DNA from: Acidaminobacter sp.
GTDB taxonomy: Bacteria; Bacillota_A; Clostridia; Peptostreptococcales; Acidaminobacteraceae
NCBI GenBank assembly: GCA_009881125.1
Contig: WXFH01000092.1
Coordinates: forward strand, 1 to 18,606
Direction of reading: 5' to 3'
Length of the DNA: 18,606 bases
The stretch's first letter is position 1; every line of letters starts with the position of its first letter. The translations under genes were made by a program, and so were the position numbers. The notes under the pieces are model-generated. The model did not search any database, had not been told where the DNA came from, and was given only the letters and a program-made list of their open reading frames with translations. Shown piece by piece: positions 8,688 through 16,310 of this stretch.

Positions 8688-9909
8688 GATTCAAGATCCA
8701 CCTCAATTTCTTCGCTAATGCCGAGACGCCCTGATGCGACTGGCCTTGGCTGCTAAGTCCTATGACCATGCCGTCGTGCTCAATTATTGCGGGAAAATAA
8801 AACGTGCATTCCTCATGGGCATCCGCGACACTCACTGGAATCCCCAGGGCATTTGCCTCAAGCCCGACACGCCGGTTGACCTCCCTGTCATTCGTGACGG
8901 AGAGGACCACATCTGCACCTTCCAGATCTCCCGCGCTGTATCCCCGAGCGTGAAGCGTCAGTCTCTCACCGCGGAAATGCGCCAGAATGGCGTCCTCCAC
9001 TTCAGGTGACACCACCGTGATGTCGCAGTCGAATTTCAGCAGCGTCTCTATCCTGCGCGCGGCAATTTTTCCACCGCCGACTACCAGAACGCGCTTTCCG
9101 CGCAGATTCACAAACATCGGAAAATAACTCAGCTTGCGCTCAGACACCCGCGTCTCTTCCCGGCCTGTAATCACCTTCAGCACCTGCTCAAAAGACAGCC
9201 CGCCAGAATCACTCGGACGACCTACGAGCACTACTTGAGCTCCTGCTGCCTCGGCCGCCGCAAGCTTCTCCTCAAAACCGCCGCTGACACCGGAATCCTT
9301 AGTCAGTAAATATTCGCACTTGTATTGCCTGAGCATCGCCAAATTCATCTCAAAAGTAAACGGACCCTGCATACAGATCAGATGGCTGCCTTTAAACCCC
9401 TGCGCCACGGCGTCTTTCACCGCCTCTGTCAGCGGCAGGATCCTGGCATATACACGATTCTCGTAATCTCTTATACCCGTCAAGTGATGAAGGCCTTTGC
9501 TGCCGATGGTCGACAGAACAGCTCCCGAACGCCTATCCAGCCATGCGACGGCCTCTTCAATGGTCTCGCAAAGGATCACGCCCTCAACCTCGGTCACCGC
9601 CCTGCTCAAACGCAGATAAGGAATGTCCGCGATCTCGCAGGCTGACTTCAGATTTTTGGTGACTTCCACCGCGTAAGGATGGGTGGCGTCGACTAACAAT
9701 TCCGGAATGCGCTGCTGAAAAAGGCCGACCATTCCCTCCACATCGAGGCGGCCGGATTCAACAAAACCCTGCGTCCCTTCATCCACAAGCTCTTTGCCGT
9801 AAGCTGTTGCCACATGGAGATCCGCCTGAATACCTAGGTCCTGAAGCTGCTCAAACAAAAGTCTGCCCTCGGTGGTGCCTCCAAAAATCAGGATCCTGCG
9901 CTGAGTCAT
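8677..9909 (-). CDS. cbiJ-sirC: Fused cobalt-precorrin-6A reductase (CbiJ) and precorrin-2 dehydrogenase (SirC)
   Basis: A 410-residue protein with two domains that act at separate points of the pathway. Residues 1 to about 250 are CbiJ (ILIFGGTTEGR, VDATHPYA, and LLTKDSGVSGG before the end), which reduces the C18-C19 double bond of cobalt-precorrin-6A with NADPH. Residues about 262-408 are a SirC/Met8-type domain: SYFPMFVNLRGKRVLVVGGG (261-280) followed by KIAARR forms the NAD-binding fold, and SVTNDREVN and EECTFYFPAII are typical of precorrin-2 dehydrogenase, which makes sirohydrochlorin. The helical C-terminal extension of CysG-like proteins is missing, leaving a minimal dehydrogenase. 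The reading frame is continuous with no sign of frameshift. The ATG overlaps the cbiH stop as ATGA. Confidence 0.94.
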   Translation of the reverse strand: MTQRRILIFGGTTEGRLLFEQLQDLGIQADLHVATAYGKELVDEGTQGFVESGRLDVEGMVGLFQQRIPELLVDATHPYAVEVTKNLKSACEIADIPYLRLSRAVTEVEGVILCETIEEAVAWLDRRSGAVLSTIGSKGLHHLTGIRDYENRVYARILPLTEAVKDAVAQGFKGSHLICMQGPFTFEMNLAMLRQYKCEYLLTKDSGVSGGFEEKLAAAEAAGAQVVLVGRPSDSGGLSFEQVLKVITGREETRVSERKLSYFPMFVNLRGKRVLVVGGGKIAARRIETLLKFDCDITVVSPEVEDAILAHFRGERLTLHARGYSAGDLEGADVVLSVTNDREVNRRVGLEANALGIPVSVADAHEECTFYFPAIIEHDGMVIGLSSQGQSHQGVSALAKKLRWILNHED

Positions 9910-10643
9910 GCGTCCAGCCCTCTGTACCCTCGCGGCGTCACCAGCCGCCCATTCAACTGCTTTGTCTGGCTGTTGCCTATGATAACCGTCGTAAACATGT
10001 CAACGCTTGCTTCACGCAAATCTTCCAGCCTGCAGAGCACCGCCGATTCGCCTTCCCGGCCAATATTTCTGACATAACCGCATTCCGTCTTAGGCGACTG
10101 ATGTTCCAAGATGATGTCACAGGCTTTCCTTAGGTAATCCTTGCGCTTCATGCTGGACGGATTGTAGAGACAGATGACAAAGTCTGCCTCCGCGGCCAGT
10201 CTCAGCCGCTTTTCAATCTTCTCCCAAGGCGTCAGAAGATCACTCAGACTGATGATGGCAAAGTCGTGAATCAAAGGCGCTCCAAGGACTGCGGCGCTGG
10301 AAACCGCGGCTGTGATGCCGCTGATGACTTCAATTTCGACCTCCGGGTGTGCCCCGGCGACTTCCATAATAATGCCCGCCATACCGTAGACCCCGGCGTC
10401 ACCGCTGCATACCATGGCCACGGTTCTGCCCTCAAGGGCGTGCTCCAGCGCCATGCGGCAACGTGCCACTTCCTGCTTCATTGGGGTGGAAAGGATGGTT
10501 TTTCCCTCAATCAGTGTCTTGATCAGCTCAACGTAAAGATCGTAGCCCACAATGATCTGGCTTTCCATCAGCGCTGCACGGGCTGCCTGAGTCATATATT
10601 TTTCATCTCCGGGGCCAAGACCCACCACATAGATTTTCTTCAT
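9906..10643 (-). CDS. cbiH: Cobalt-precorrin-3 C17-methyltransferase (ring-contracting) CbiH
   Basis: CbiH methylates C-17 of cobalt-precorrin-3 and drives ring contraction to cobalt-precorrin-4. The 245 residues form one tetrapyrrole methylase domain: IYVVGLGPGDEKYMT at the N-terminus, VCSGDAGVYGMAG as the SAM loop, VISGITAAVSSAAVLGAPL, and the CbiH/CobJ signature ICLYNPSSMKRKDYL near residue 160. The N-terminus starts directly with the first beta strand, as usual. The ATG overlaps the hemA stop as ATGA, and its own stop overlaps the cbiJ-sirC ATG the same way. With cbiJ-sirC it separates hemA from hemC. Confidence 0.96.
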   Translation of the reverse strand: MKKIYVVGLGPGDEKYMTQAARAALMESQIIVGYDLYVELIKTLIEGKTILSTPMKQEVARCRMALEHALEGRTVAMVCSGDAGVYGMAGIIMEVAGAHPEVEIEVISGITAAVSSAAVLGAPLIHDFAIISLSDLLTPWEKIEKRLRLAAEADFVICLYNPSSMKRKDYLRKACDIILEHQSPKTECGYVRNIGREGESAVLCRLEDLREASVDMFTTVIIGNSQTKQLNGRLVTPRGYRGLDA

Positions 10644-11644
10644 CCGGATACGCGCTCCTTATAGTGATGCCACTTCAGCAAGTCACCATGGTATTTATGA
10701 ATAATCTCTTCAGCCTGTTGAAACTGCACTTGATTTGACTGCGCAATCGCACCTTCTGCAATGGTATCAATGTCAAAGAGTTTCACAGGCCTTTGATTGC
10801 CAATCTCCAGATCAATATCCCTGGGTACTGCCAAATCAATCATGATTCCAGGCAAAATCGCTATGTCTTTTAATGTCTCATAGGCCAGCGTATGGTGGGG
10901 GCTTGCAGTCGCACTGACCACTGCATCAAAGGCACTTAGCCTATGGTACCGCTCCCCATAATCAAACGCTGTCACACCATCTGGAATATCATTGTCCCTG
11001 TATTTATAACGCCTTAGGGTCATTGCCACTTCAAATCCATTCTGAACCAGCGTGTCCGCAACCAGTTTGCCCACCTCGCCGTTCCCTATGACGAGGACAC
11101 GTCCAGGTCTTTCGATTGCCAGCTCCTGCCTGAGAATTGCCAGCGTCTTCAGCGCAACTGAGTTCTCCGCCTTTGAGAATTTGACCACGGTCTTGATCTT
11201 CTTGGCCGCCGTAATGGCAGTTCTGAAGAGCACTTCAAGATAGCTGTCTACGGCACCGCAGCCTCTGGCAAGTGCCGCTGCCTCTTTGACCTGAGTGATG
11301 ATCTGATCTTCTCCCAGAATTTGAGATTCGAGGCCGCAAGCCAGCCGGCACAGATGCCAGAATACTTCCCGGCCCTTTCGGATTCTGTAGTGATGCCTTG
11401 GCGGAATCACGTCGAGGCTGGCAGCCCTGCACAACTTTAGGAACGGATCACACTCTTTGTGTGGATCCAGAGAGAGGTAAATCTCTGTCCGGTTGCAGGT
11501 CGAGAGAAGGACGGCGCCACGCACGCCCTCCATCGCCTTCAGGGCCTCACAAATGGCTTCCTGTTTAGGCTTTGTAAAAGAAAACCGCTCACGAAGATCA
11601 ATCCCTGCCATAGAGTGATCCATCCCCGCCATTATGATGTTCAA
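10640..11644 (-). CDS. hemA: Glutamyl-tRNA reductase HemA, short form without dimerisation domain
   Basis: HemA reduces glutamyl-tRNA(Glu) to glutamate-1-semialdehyde with NADPH, the first committed tetrapyrrole step. I start it at a TTG at 11644: GGAGG lies 8 bases upstream, the TTG overlaps the cbiG stop as TTGA, the N-terminus becomes MNIIMAGMDHS as in the family, and the catalytic cysteine in STCNRTEIY becomes residue 50, its standard number. A GTG at 11653 is in frame but overlaps the Shine-Dalgarno sequence. The catalytic and NADPH domains (RVLVIGNGEVGKLVADTL, IDLAVPRDID) are present. The protein stops after about 334 residues, within the linking helix, whereas typical HemA has about 400-450 and a C-terminal dimerisation domain. 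The stop overlaps cbiH, so the shortening is built into the operon. Confidence 0.95.
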   Translation of the reverse strand: MNIIMAGMDHSMAGIDLRERFSFTKPKQEAICEALKAMEGVRGAVLLSTCNRTEIYLSLDPHKECDPFLKLCRAASLDVIPPRHHYRIRKGREVFWHLCRLACGLESQILGEDQIITQVKEAAALARGCGAVDSYLEVLFRTAITAAKKIKTVVKFSKAENSVALKTLAILRQELAIERPGRVLVIGNGEVGKLVADTLVQNGFEVAMTLRRYKYRDNDIPDGVTAFDYGERYHRLSAFDAVVSATASPHHTLAYETLKDIAILPGIMIDLAVPRDIDLEIGNQRPVKLFDIDTIAEGAIAQSNQVQFQQAEEIIHKYHGDLLKWHHYKERVSG

Positions 11645-12873
11645 AATTCGCACCTCCAGTCCTCGATAGCTGCCGCCAGAGTCATGCCCGACGTCTGATG
11701 CTTTGTGATAATCAAGCGGCGAGAATTAGCCACCGCTCCATCAGCGTTCACCCCACTGATGACTGTCTTCAAATTGAATTTGGAGTCTGTCCCCAAATTT
11801 GATTCGTTATCTGTCCCCAAGTTAAACTCGGTGTCTGACACCAAACCAAACTCGGTGTCTGACACCAAACCAAACTCGGTGTCTGACACCAAACCAAACT
11901 CGGTGTCTGACACCAAATCGAACTCGGTACCAGACCCCAACCGATCTCCTTGATCCGCAGCCATGGCGCTGCGCTCGCAGACGTTGTCTACGCCAGTGAT
12001 GCTTTCAACAAACGCGGATCGTTCAAAGGTGCCCTGTACATCCATAAGTTCCCAAGCGCTGAAGGTCTTGAAGGGAATGCCATAGGTCTCGCTGAACCGA
12101 AGCAAGCAGGGTTCCTCTTTCTTTAAATCAATGGAATGCAAAGCCGACACAGCCTTAAGTGAAATGTCTTTCTCTGCTAGTGTCTCAATAATAAAGCGCT
12201 CCAGGTCTTCAAAATCCGTTCCCCGCCTGCAGCCAATGCCCAAGGTTACGCACTTAGGCACGATATGAAGCGTTGCCTCAAAGGGCTGTTTCTGTTCGCT
12301 TATAGAAACACAAATCCCCACCAAACCGCTGACAGCCGGGGTCAGACCCTCAGGCAACTTTCCGCCGATTTCAAAGTCAGAGACCAGACCCACCGGCTGG
12401 CCGTCAAGCAGCGCACCTGAAATGTTCTTAATCCTGTCAATCTCCAAAATCTCACAACCCTGCCTCTGGCTCCAGGTATCCACCGCAAAAATTCCGTGAA
12501 CATCCGTTGAGGTTGTGATCACCGGCTCGGCTCCAATCAAGCGCCCAATGTCTCGCGCCAGATGGTTCGCACCGCCCAGATGGCCGGATAGAATGGGAAT
12601 GACATAGCGTCCTCCTTCATCCAGTACGACCACGGCGGGATCCTGTGCTTTGGATTCAAGATAGGGCGCAGTGAGCCTGACGGCGATCCCTATGGCACCT
12701 ATGAAAACGAACCCGTCCAAGGACCGGAAATGATCGGCGACGAAAGCCTTCAGTGAGATCTGAGACTTGTCCCAGAGGACCAGTTCTGCCTGGTTGGACT
12801 GAGAGAGTCCATCAACCAGATGCTCACCTAAAGCCCGCCCCCGAGCTGTAAAGCTGACAAGACCCAGCTTCAC
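11641..12873 (-). CDS. cbiG: Cobalt-precorrin-5A hydrolase CbiG with in-frame repeat insertion
   Basis: CbiG opens the delta-lactone of cobalt-precorrin-5A and releases acetaldehyde, giving cobalt-precorrin-5B. The N-terminal and middle domains are normal (GAIGIAVRLTAPYL, LSGHLGGANHLARDIG, TTSTDVHGIFAVD). The C-terminal domain starts with TLGIGCRRGT (211-220). Between VCERSAMAAD and RRLIITKHQTSGMTLA lies an extra stretch of roughly 60-70 residues (about 313-383) made mainly of an eight-residue repeat, Leu-Val-Ser-Asp-Thr-Glu-Phe-Gly, raising the length to 410 against roughly 340-370 usual. The final strand after the insert is intact, so the protein is probably active with an acidic loop. The start is a GTG overlapping the cbiF stop as GTGA; hemA starts on its stop codon. 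Confidence 0.95.
   Translation of the reverse strand: MKLGLVSFTARGRALGEHLVDGLSQSNQAELVLWDKSQISLKAFVADHFRSLDGFVFIGAIGIAVRLTAPYLESKAQDPAVVVLDEGGRYVIPILSGHLGGANHLARDIGRLIGAEPVITTSTDVHGIFAVDTWSQRQGCEILEIDRIKNISGALLDGQPVGLVSDFEIGGKLPEGLTPAVSGLVGICVSISEQKQPFEATLHIVPKCVTLGIGCRRGTDFEDLERFIIETLAEKDISLKAVSALHSIDLKKEEPCLLRFSETYGIPFKTFSAWELMDVQGTFERSAFVESITGVDNVCERSAMAADQGDRLGSGTEFDLVSDTEFGLVSDTEFGLVSDTEFGLVSDTEFNLGTDNESNLGTDSKFNLKTVISGVNADGAVANSRRLIITKHQTSGMTLAAAIEDWRCEF
11653..11657 (-). promoter_or_regulatory. Ribosome binding site deciding the hemA TTG start
   Basis: A perfect GGAGG on the minus strand lies 8 bases before the TTG at 11644 and inside the end of cbiG. The alternative GTG at 11653 shares a base with it and so cannot be served by it. 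Confidence 0.75.
11771..11938. repeat. Seven 24-bp tandem units with a palindromic core inside cbiG
   Basis: Cores of 13 bp recur exactly every 24 bp, starting at 11782, 11806, 11830, 11854, 11878, 11902 and 11926. The four central cores are identical, GGTGTCTGACACC, an inverted repeat around a single base. The outer cores are related but changed: GGAGTCTGTCCCC (11782), GTTATCTGTCCCC (11806) and GGTACCAGACCCC (11926). The spacers are AT-richer and similar (CAAACTC and variants). The period of 24 keeps the cbiG frame open. A homogeneous centre with degenerate flanks suggests recent expansion of an older array. Confidence 0.95.
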
Positions 12874-13625
12874 CGAACCGCCTCCCTGAATTCATGGGTG
12901 AAACCAGGATCATAGAGTTTTGAACGCTCATAATCCTGCCCAAGAAAGCCTCCAACAGTTATAAGGGCCATCTTCCTAATACCGTTGGCATCCGCGGCCT
13001 GCTCCAACTCCGCAACAGTGGTGCGGACCACAAGTTCATCCGGCCAGGTGGCTTTATAGACAATGGCTGCAGGCGAGTCCGGCGCGTAACCGCCTTGGAT
13101 CAGGCGTCTGGACAACTCCCCAAGCATAGTGGTGGTAAGAAATATGACCATGGTCGCACCATGGGCGGCCAATTTAGCAATATCTTCTTTTTCCGGCACC
13201 GGGGTACGACCTTCCATTCTAGTCAAAATCACAGTCTGACTGACCTCTGGCAAGGTATATTCAGTTTTTAGGGCGGCAGCTGCACCAATAAAGGAACTGA
13301 CCCCCGGAATGACCTCGTAACCGAGACCATACTGATCCAGCAAGTCCATCTGCTCACGAATGGCACCATAGAGACAAGGATCACCTGTATGAAGGCGGAC
13401 AATACTTTTGTTGAGATTCCCAGGGGCCGTCATGACTGAAATGACTTCTTCCAGCGTCATGCCCGCGCTGTTATAGCATTTACAGGTCCCTTTTGCATCC
13501 TCCAGCAGTGCCGGATTGACCAATGAACCGGCATAAATGATAATGTCCGCAGTTTCGATCGCTTTTTTTCCCCTGACCGTAATCAGATCTGGCGCGCCAG
13601 GACCTGCGCCAACAAAATAAATCAT
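12870..13625 (-). CDS. cbiF: Cobalt-precorrin-4 C11-methyltransferase CbiF
   Basis: CbiF transfers a SAM methyl group to C-11 of cobalt-precorrin-4 to form cobalt-precorrin-5A, the CbiG substrate. The 251 residues are usual. It opens with MIYFVGAGPGAPDLIT. The family-specific segment IIYAGSLVNPALL follows, then RLHTGDPCLYGAIREQ (SAM loop), VIPGVSSFIGAAA and LTRMEGRTPVPEKEDI. These separate CbiF/CobM from the other methylases of this operon. The ATG overlaps the cbiL stop as ATGA and the stop overlaps the cbiG GTG. Being directly upstream of cbiG matches the order of the two reactions. Confidence 0.97.
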   Translation of the reverse strand: MIYFVGAGPGAPDLITVRGKKAIETADIIIYAGSLVNPALLEDAKGTCKCYNSAGMTLEEVISVMTAPGNLNKSIVRLHTGDPCLYGAIREQMDLLDQYGLGYEVIPGVSSFIGAAAALKTEYTLPEVSQTVILTRMEGRTPVPEKEDIAKLAAHGATMVIFLTTTMLGELSRRLIQGGYAPDSPAAIVYKATWPDELVVRTTVAELEQAADANGIRKMALITVGGFLGQDYERSKLYDPGFTHEFREAVR

Positions 13626-14308
13626 GAGTTTTCCCCTTTCACCAATAACACGCTGAAATAACTGGCGTCCTCAGTCCAAGTGCTGAGTTCCTCGTGAACC
13701 TTTTCACCCGATAACCCGCACCTCTCCACGGCCATAGCCCGTCTGCCATCAAGCAGAGCTTTGACTTTGGCCGCGCTTTTACCTGACTTCATCAGCACTA
13801 TGCTGCCTTTAAGACCCAGACCACCCTCCAAATCTGAATAGGACGCCGGCACCACATGCAGCATCTCACCGCCCTCACACAGCGGAACGTTTAGTTTAGC
13901 CGCCGCCGCGCAAAAAGATGGAACCCCTGGAATCACTTCAGTTTCATAGCCCATGGTCTGAAGTTTTTGATGCACATAAAGTGCAGTGGAATAGATGGCG
14001 GGATCGCCCAGCGTCAGAAAGCCCACATTTTCTCCCGCATCGAGATAGTCCGCCAGTGTCGTTGCAGCACTTTGATGGCTGGTTTCCAGAAGGTCTTTGT
14101 CCCGCGTCATGGGCATATCACAGTAGACAATCCGCTGATCTTCCAAATGAGCCTTCACTATGCCCAGCACCACATTTTCCGACGCGCCGCTGTCCGGTAC
14201 TGCTATCACCTTGCAGGACTTAAGGGTTTCAACGGCTTTCAGTGTCAGAAGTCCAGGATCTCCAGGTCCAGTGCCAATACTGTAAAACCTGCCTTTATTT
14301 AAAGTCAT
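13622..14308 (-). CDS. cbiL: Cobalt-factor II C20-methyltransferase CbiL
   Basis: CbiL methylates C-20 of cobalt-sirohydrochlorin (cobalt-factor II) to give cobalt-factor III, the first methylation after cobalt insertion. The protein has 228 residues. It carries FYSIGTGPGDPGLLTLKAVE at the N-terminus, the CbiL/CobI-type variable strand VIAVPDSGASENV, FLTLGDPAIYST as the SAM loop, and VIPGVPSFCAAAAKLNVPL. Homology does not separate CbiL from its aerobic counterpart CobI with certainty, but the cbiX/cbiD/cbiG context supports the cobalt-containing substrate. The ATG overlaps the cbiD stop as ATGA, and cbiF follows with the same overlap. Confidence 0.96.
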   Translation of the reverse strand: MTLNKGRFYSIGTGPGDPGLLTLKAVETLKSCKVIAVPDSGASENVVLGIVKAHLEDQRIVYCDMPMTRDKDLLETSHQSAATTLADYLDAGENVGFLTLGDPAIYSTALYVHQKLQTMGYETEVIPGVPSFCAAAAKLNVPLCEGGEMLHVVPASYSDLEGGLGLKGSIVLMKSGKSAAKVKALLDGRRAMAVERCGLSGEKVHEELSTWTEDASYFSVLLVKGENS

Positions 14309-15468
14309 TCGACATACCTCATTTCTCTTAGTCTTCGCGCCAGCGCCAGGGCGCCGTCCGTCTCTCCAATCACTGCATCCTGGGTTGAAAACAGGATAAC
14401 CTCTACCTTCATGGCCCCACGGGTCCGATAATTCAATTGAAAACAGATCCTCTCCATGATTGAGTCGAATACAGCTTTAGTCAGCTCAGCCTCATCAAGG
14501 ACTTCGACTGCCTCATCTGTTGTACCGCAGGCCATGATCTTGCCTACCAAAGCCGACGGCGCCCCTGCCATGGCGCTATGCACACCCAGGATTTCCATCC
14601 GGCCGTCCGCCATAGAAGAATGCGTCTGCATAATCCCCGCTGCCAGCTTCACGAGCTTCCCTACATGCCCCACCAATAAAATCTCTTTAAAGCCTTTATA
14701 AACAAGATAATCCAATGTTTCACCAATGTAATTCGAGCACTTCACGCCGGTTTCCAGGTCGAGCTTCAAGACCTCCCTGCAGTAGTCCCGGCCATAATTG
14801 CCAGGCGAAATCAACGCGACCTCGGGATGCTGCTGAGACGCCTTGTCAATCAGCACCTTAATGGTGTCGATCAGTGCTTGTTCGCTCATTGGCTCCACAA
14901 TGCCTGTGGTCCCAAGGATAGAAATGCCGCCGTGAATGCCCAGACGAGCATTGAAAGTCTTTTTAGCGATTTCCTCACCATTCACAGCCGAAATTTGAAC
15001 ACTGAGTCCACGATCATCTTCAATACCATACCGAGTCGCCACAGCCCCTACATGCTGACAAATCATTTTCATTGGTACAGGATTAATCGCAGGCCCCCCG
15101 ACCTCACAAGGCAGACCTCTGGCTGTCACCACACCTACGCCTGAACCCCCGCTAACAGTAATCCCTGTGGCGCTCTCGGGTTGAAACCGAACCTCTGCCA
15201 TAATTTCTATGCCGTGAGTGACATCCGGATCATCGCCGGCGTCTTTGATGATGCCGCAGCGAGCAAAATCAGGCATCATTTCAGGATGCGCCGTCTCCAG
15301 CTCAATCTCTCCACCGGCGGGCAACGTGACACGCACCTTGTCCACGCGCTTCCCGCTTAGCAGCATTTCCGCCGCAGCCGCCGCAGCCGCCGTGGCACAG
15401 GTCCCCGTGGTATACCCATATCGAAGGGCCTTGCCATGCTTCACCACAACACCAAAATCACTTGTCAT
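14305..15468 (-). CDS. cbiD: Cobalt-precorrin-5B C1-methyltransferase CbiD
   Basis: CbiD methylates C-1 of cobalt-precorrin-5B and is specific to the anaerobic pathway. The family signature RYGYTTGTCATAAAAA stands near the N-terminus. SGGSGVGVVTARGL, ILGTTGIVEPMS and SPGNYGRDYC follow, and GHVGKLVKLAAG lies in the C-terminal half. I start at the ATG at 15468, which overlaps the cbiO stop as ATGA with a GTGAGG site upstream, giving 387 residues. A GTG at 15483 would add five residues and a longer overlap and is less likely. The stop overlaps the cbiL ATG. Confidence 0.96.
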   Translation of the reverse strand: MTSDFGVVVKHGKALRYGYTTGTCATAAAAAAAEMLLSGKRVDKVRVTLPAGGEIELETAHPEMMPDFARCGIIKDAGDDPDVTHGIEIMAEVRFQPESATGITVSGGSGVGVVTARGLPCEVGGPAINPVPMKMICQHVGAVATRYGIEDDRGLSVQISAVNGEEIAKKTFNARLGIHGGISILGTTGIVEPMSEQALIDTIKVLIDKASQQHPEVALISPGNYGRDYCREVLKLDLETGVKCSNYIGETLDYLVYKGFKEILLVGHVGKLVKLAAGIMQTHSSMADGRMEILGVHSAMAGAPSALVGKIMACGTTDEAVEVLDEAELTKAVFDSIMERICFQLNYRTRGAMKVEVILFSTQDAVIGETDGALALARRLREMRYVE

Positions 15469-16310
15469 CCGCGCCTCACCCACTTCAAAAAGCTTTTACG
15501 GGCTTGGCCGATGGTCGCCGCACCCGCCTCCAGTTCCAAACCGTCCTTGTCTCTCAAAATTTCCATGAGGTGCGCGATCCTGGGCAACCTCAAATTATGA
15601 GTTCTAAGTTGACCCGGCGCTTTAAAAATCTCGCTGCTCGTCCCCCGCATCACGACCCTGCCTTGGTCCATCACGAAGACCTTGTCACAGTAAAGGGGCA
15701 CCAGATCAATCTCGTGGGTGGACAAGATAACAGTCAAACGCTGTTGTTTCCTGAGATGTAAAAGCAGCGACAAGATATCGCTGACCCCTTTTGGATCCAG
15801 CCCCGCCGTTGGCTCATCCAAGATGATGACCTCCGGCTCCATGGCCAGTACACCCGCGATCGCCACCCGCTTTTTTTGTCCAAAGCTGAGGGCGTGGGTC
15901 GGCGCGTCAGCGTACTGGGAGACGCCCACCTGAGTCATGACGGCTTCCACACGCTGCGCTGCTTCAGCCTGGGATAAACCTAAATTCAACAAGCCAAAAG
16001 CAATATCGCTGCGAACATCTGTTGAAAAGAGTTGATCGTCCGGATTTTGAAAAACTATACCGACCCGCTTTCGGTGCGCCATCATAGCGCTGCCCCCATA
16101 GGAGATCGCCTGGCCTCTGTAAAGCACTTCACCCGCACTCGGCCTCAACACCCCATTGAGGTTCAAGAATAATGTAGATTTTCCAGAGCCGTTCCCTCCC
16201 AAAATCGCGGTGGTCTGACCCTCCTCTATCTCCAAATTAACCGAGTCCAGTGCTTTTTGCCGATGGTCATAAGTATAGGTTAGATTTCGAGTTTCCAGAA
16301 TTACACTCAA
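15465..16310 (-). CDS. cbiO: Cobalt ECF transporter ATPase CbiO
   Basis: CbiO is the cytoplasmic ATPase of the energy-coupling-factor cobalt importer CbiMNQO. Its 281 residues form one ABC domain. The Walker A motif is GGNGSGKS (38-45), the Q-loop segment is VFQNPDDQLF, the signature is the CbiO-type LSFGQKKRVAIAG (141-153), Walker B is VIILDE (161-166), and the switch histidine lies in STHEID. The start codon is TTG at 16310, overlapping the cbiQ stop as TTGA, with AAGGAG 9 bases upstream. Only one ATPase gene is present, so CbiO probably works as a homodimer. The cbiD ATG overlaps its stop. Confidence 0.97.
   Translation of the reverse strand: MSVILETRNLTYTYDHRQKALDSVNLEIEEGQTTAILGGNGSGKSTLFLNLNGVLRPSAGEVLYRGQAISYGGSAMMAHRKRVGIVFQNPDDQLFSTDVRSDIAFGLLNLGLSQAEAAQRVEAVMTQVGVSQYADAPTHALSFGQKKRVAIAGVLAMEPEVIILDEPTAGLDPKGVSDILSLLLHLRKQQRLTVILSTHEIDLVPLYCDKVFVMDQGRVVMRGTSSEIFKAPGQLRTHNLRLPRIAHLMEILRDKDGLELEAGAATIGQARKSFLKWVRRG

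Noticed and set aside
11705..11953. Plus-strand ORF with Ser-Val-Ser-Asp-Thr-Lys-Pro-Asn repeats
   Set aside because: It is the antisense shadow of the cbiG repeat array; the period of 24 and palindromic cores keep both strands open.
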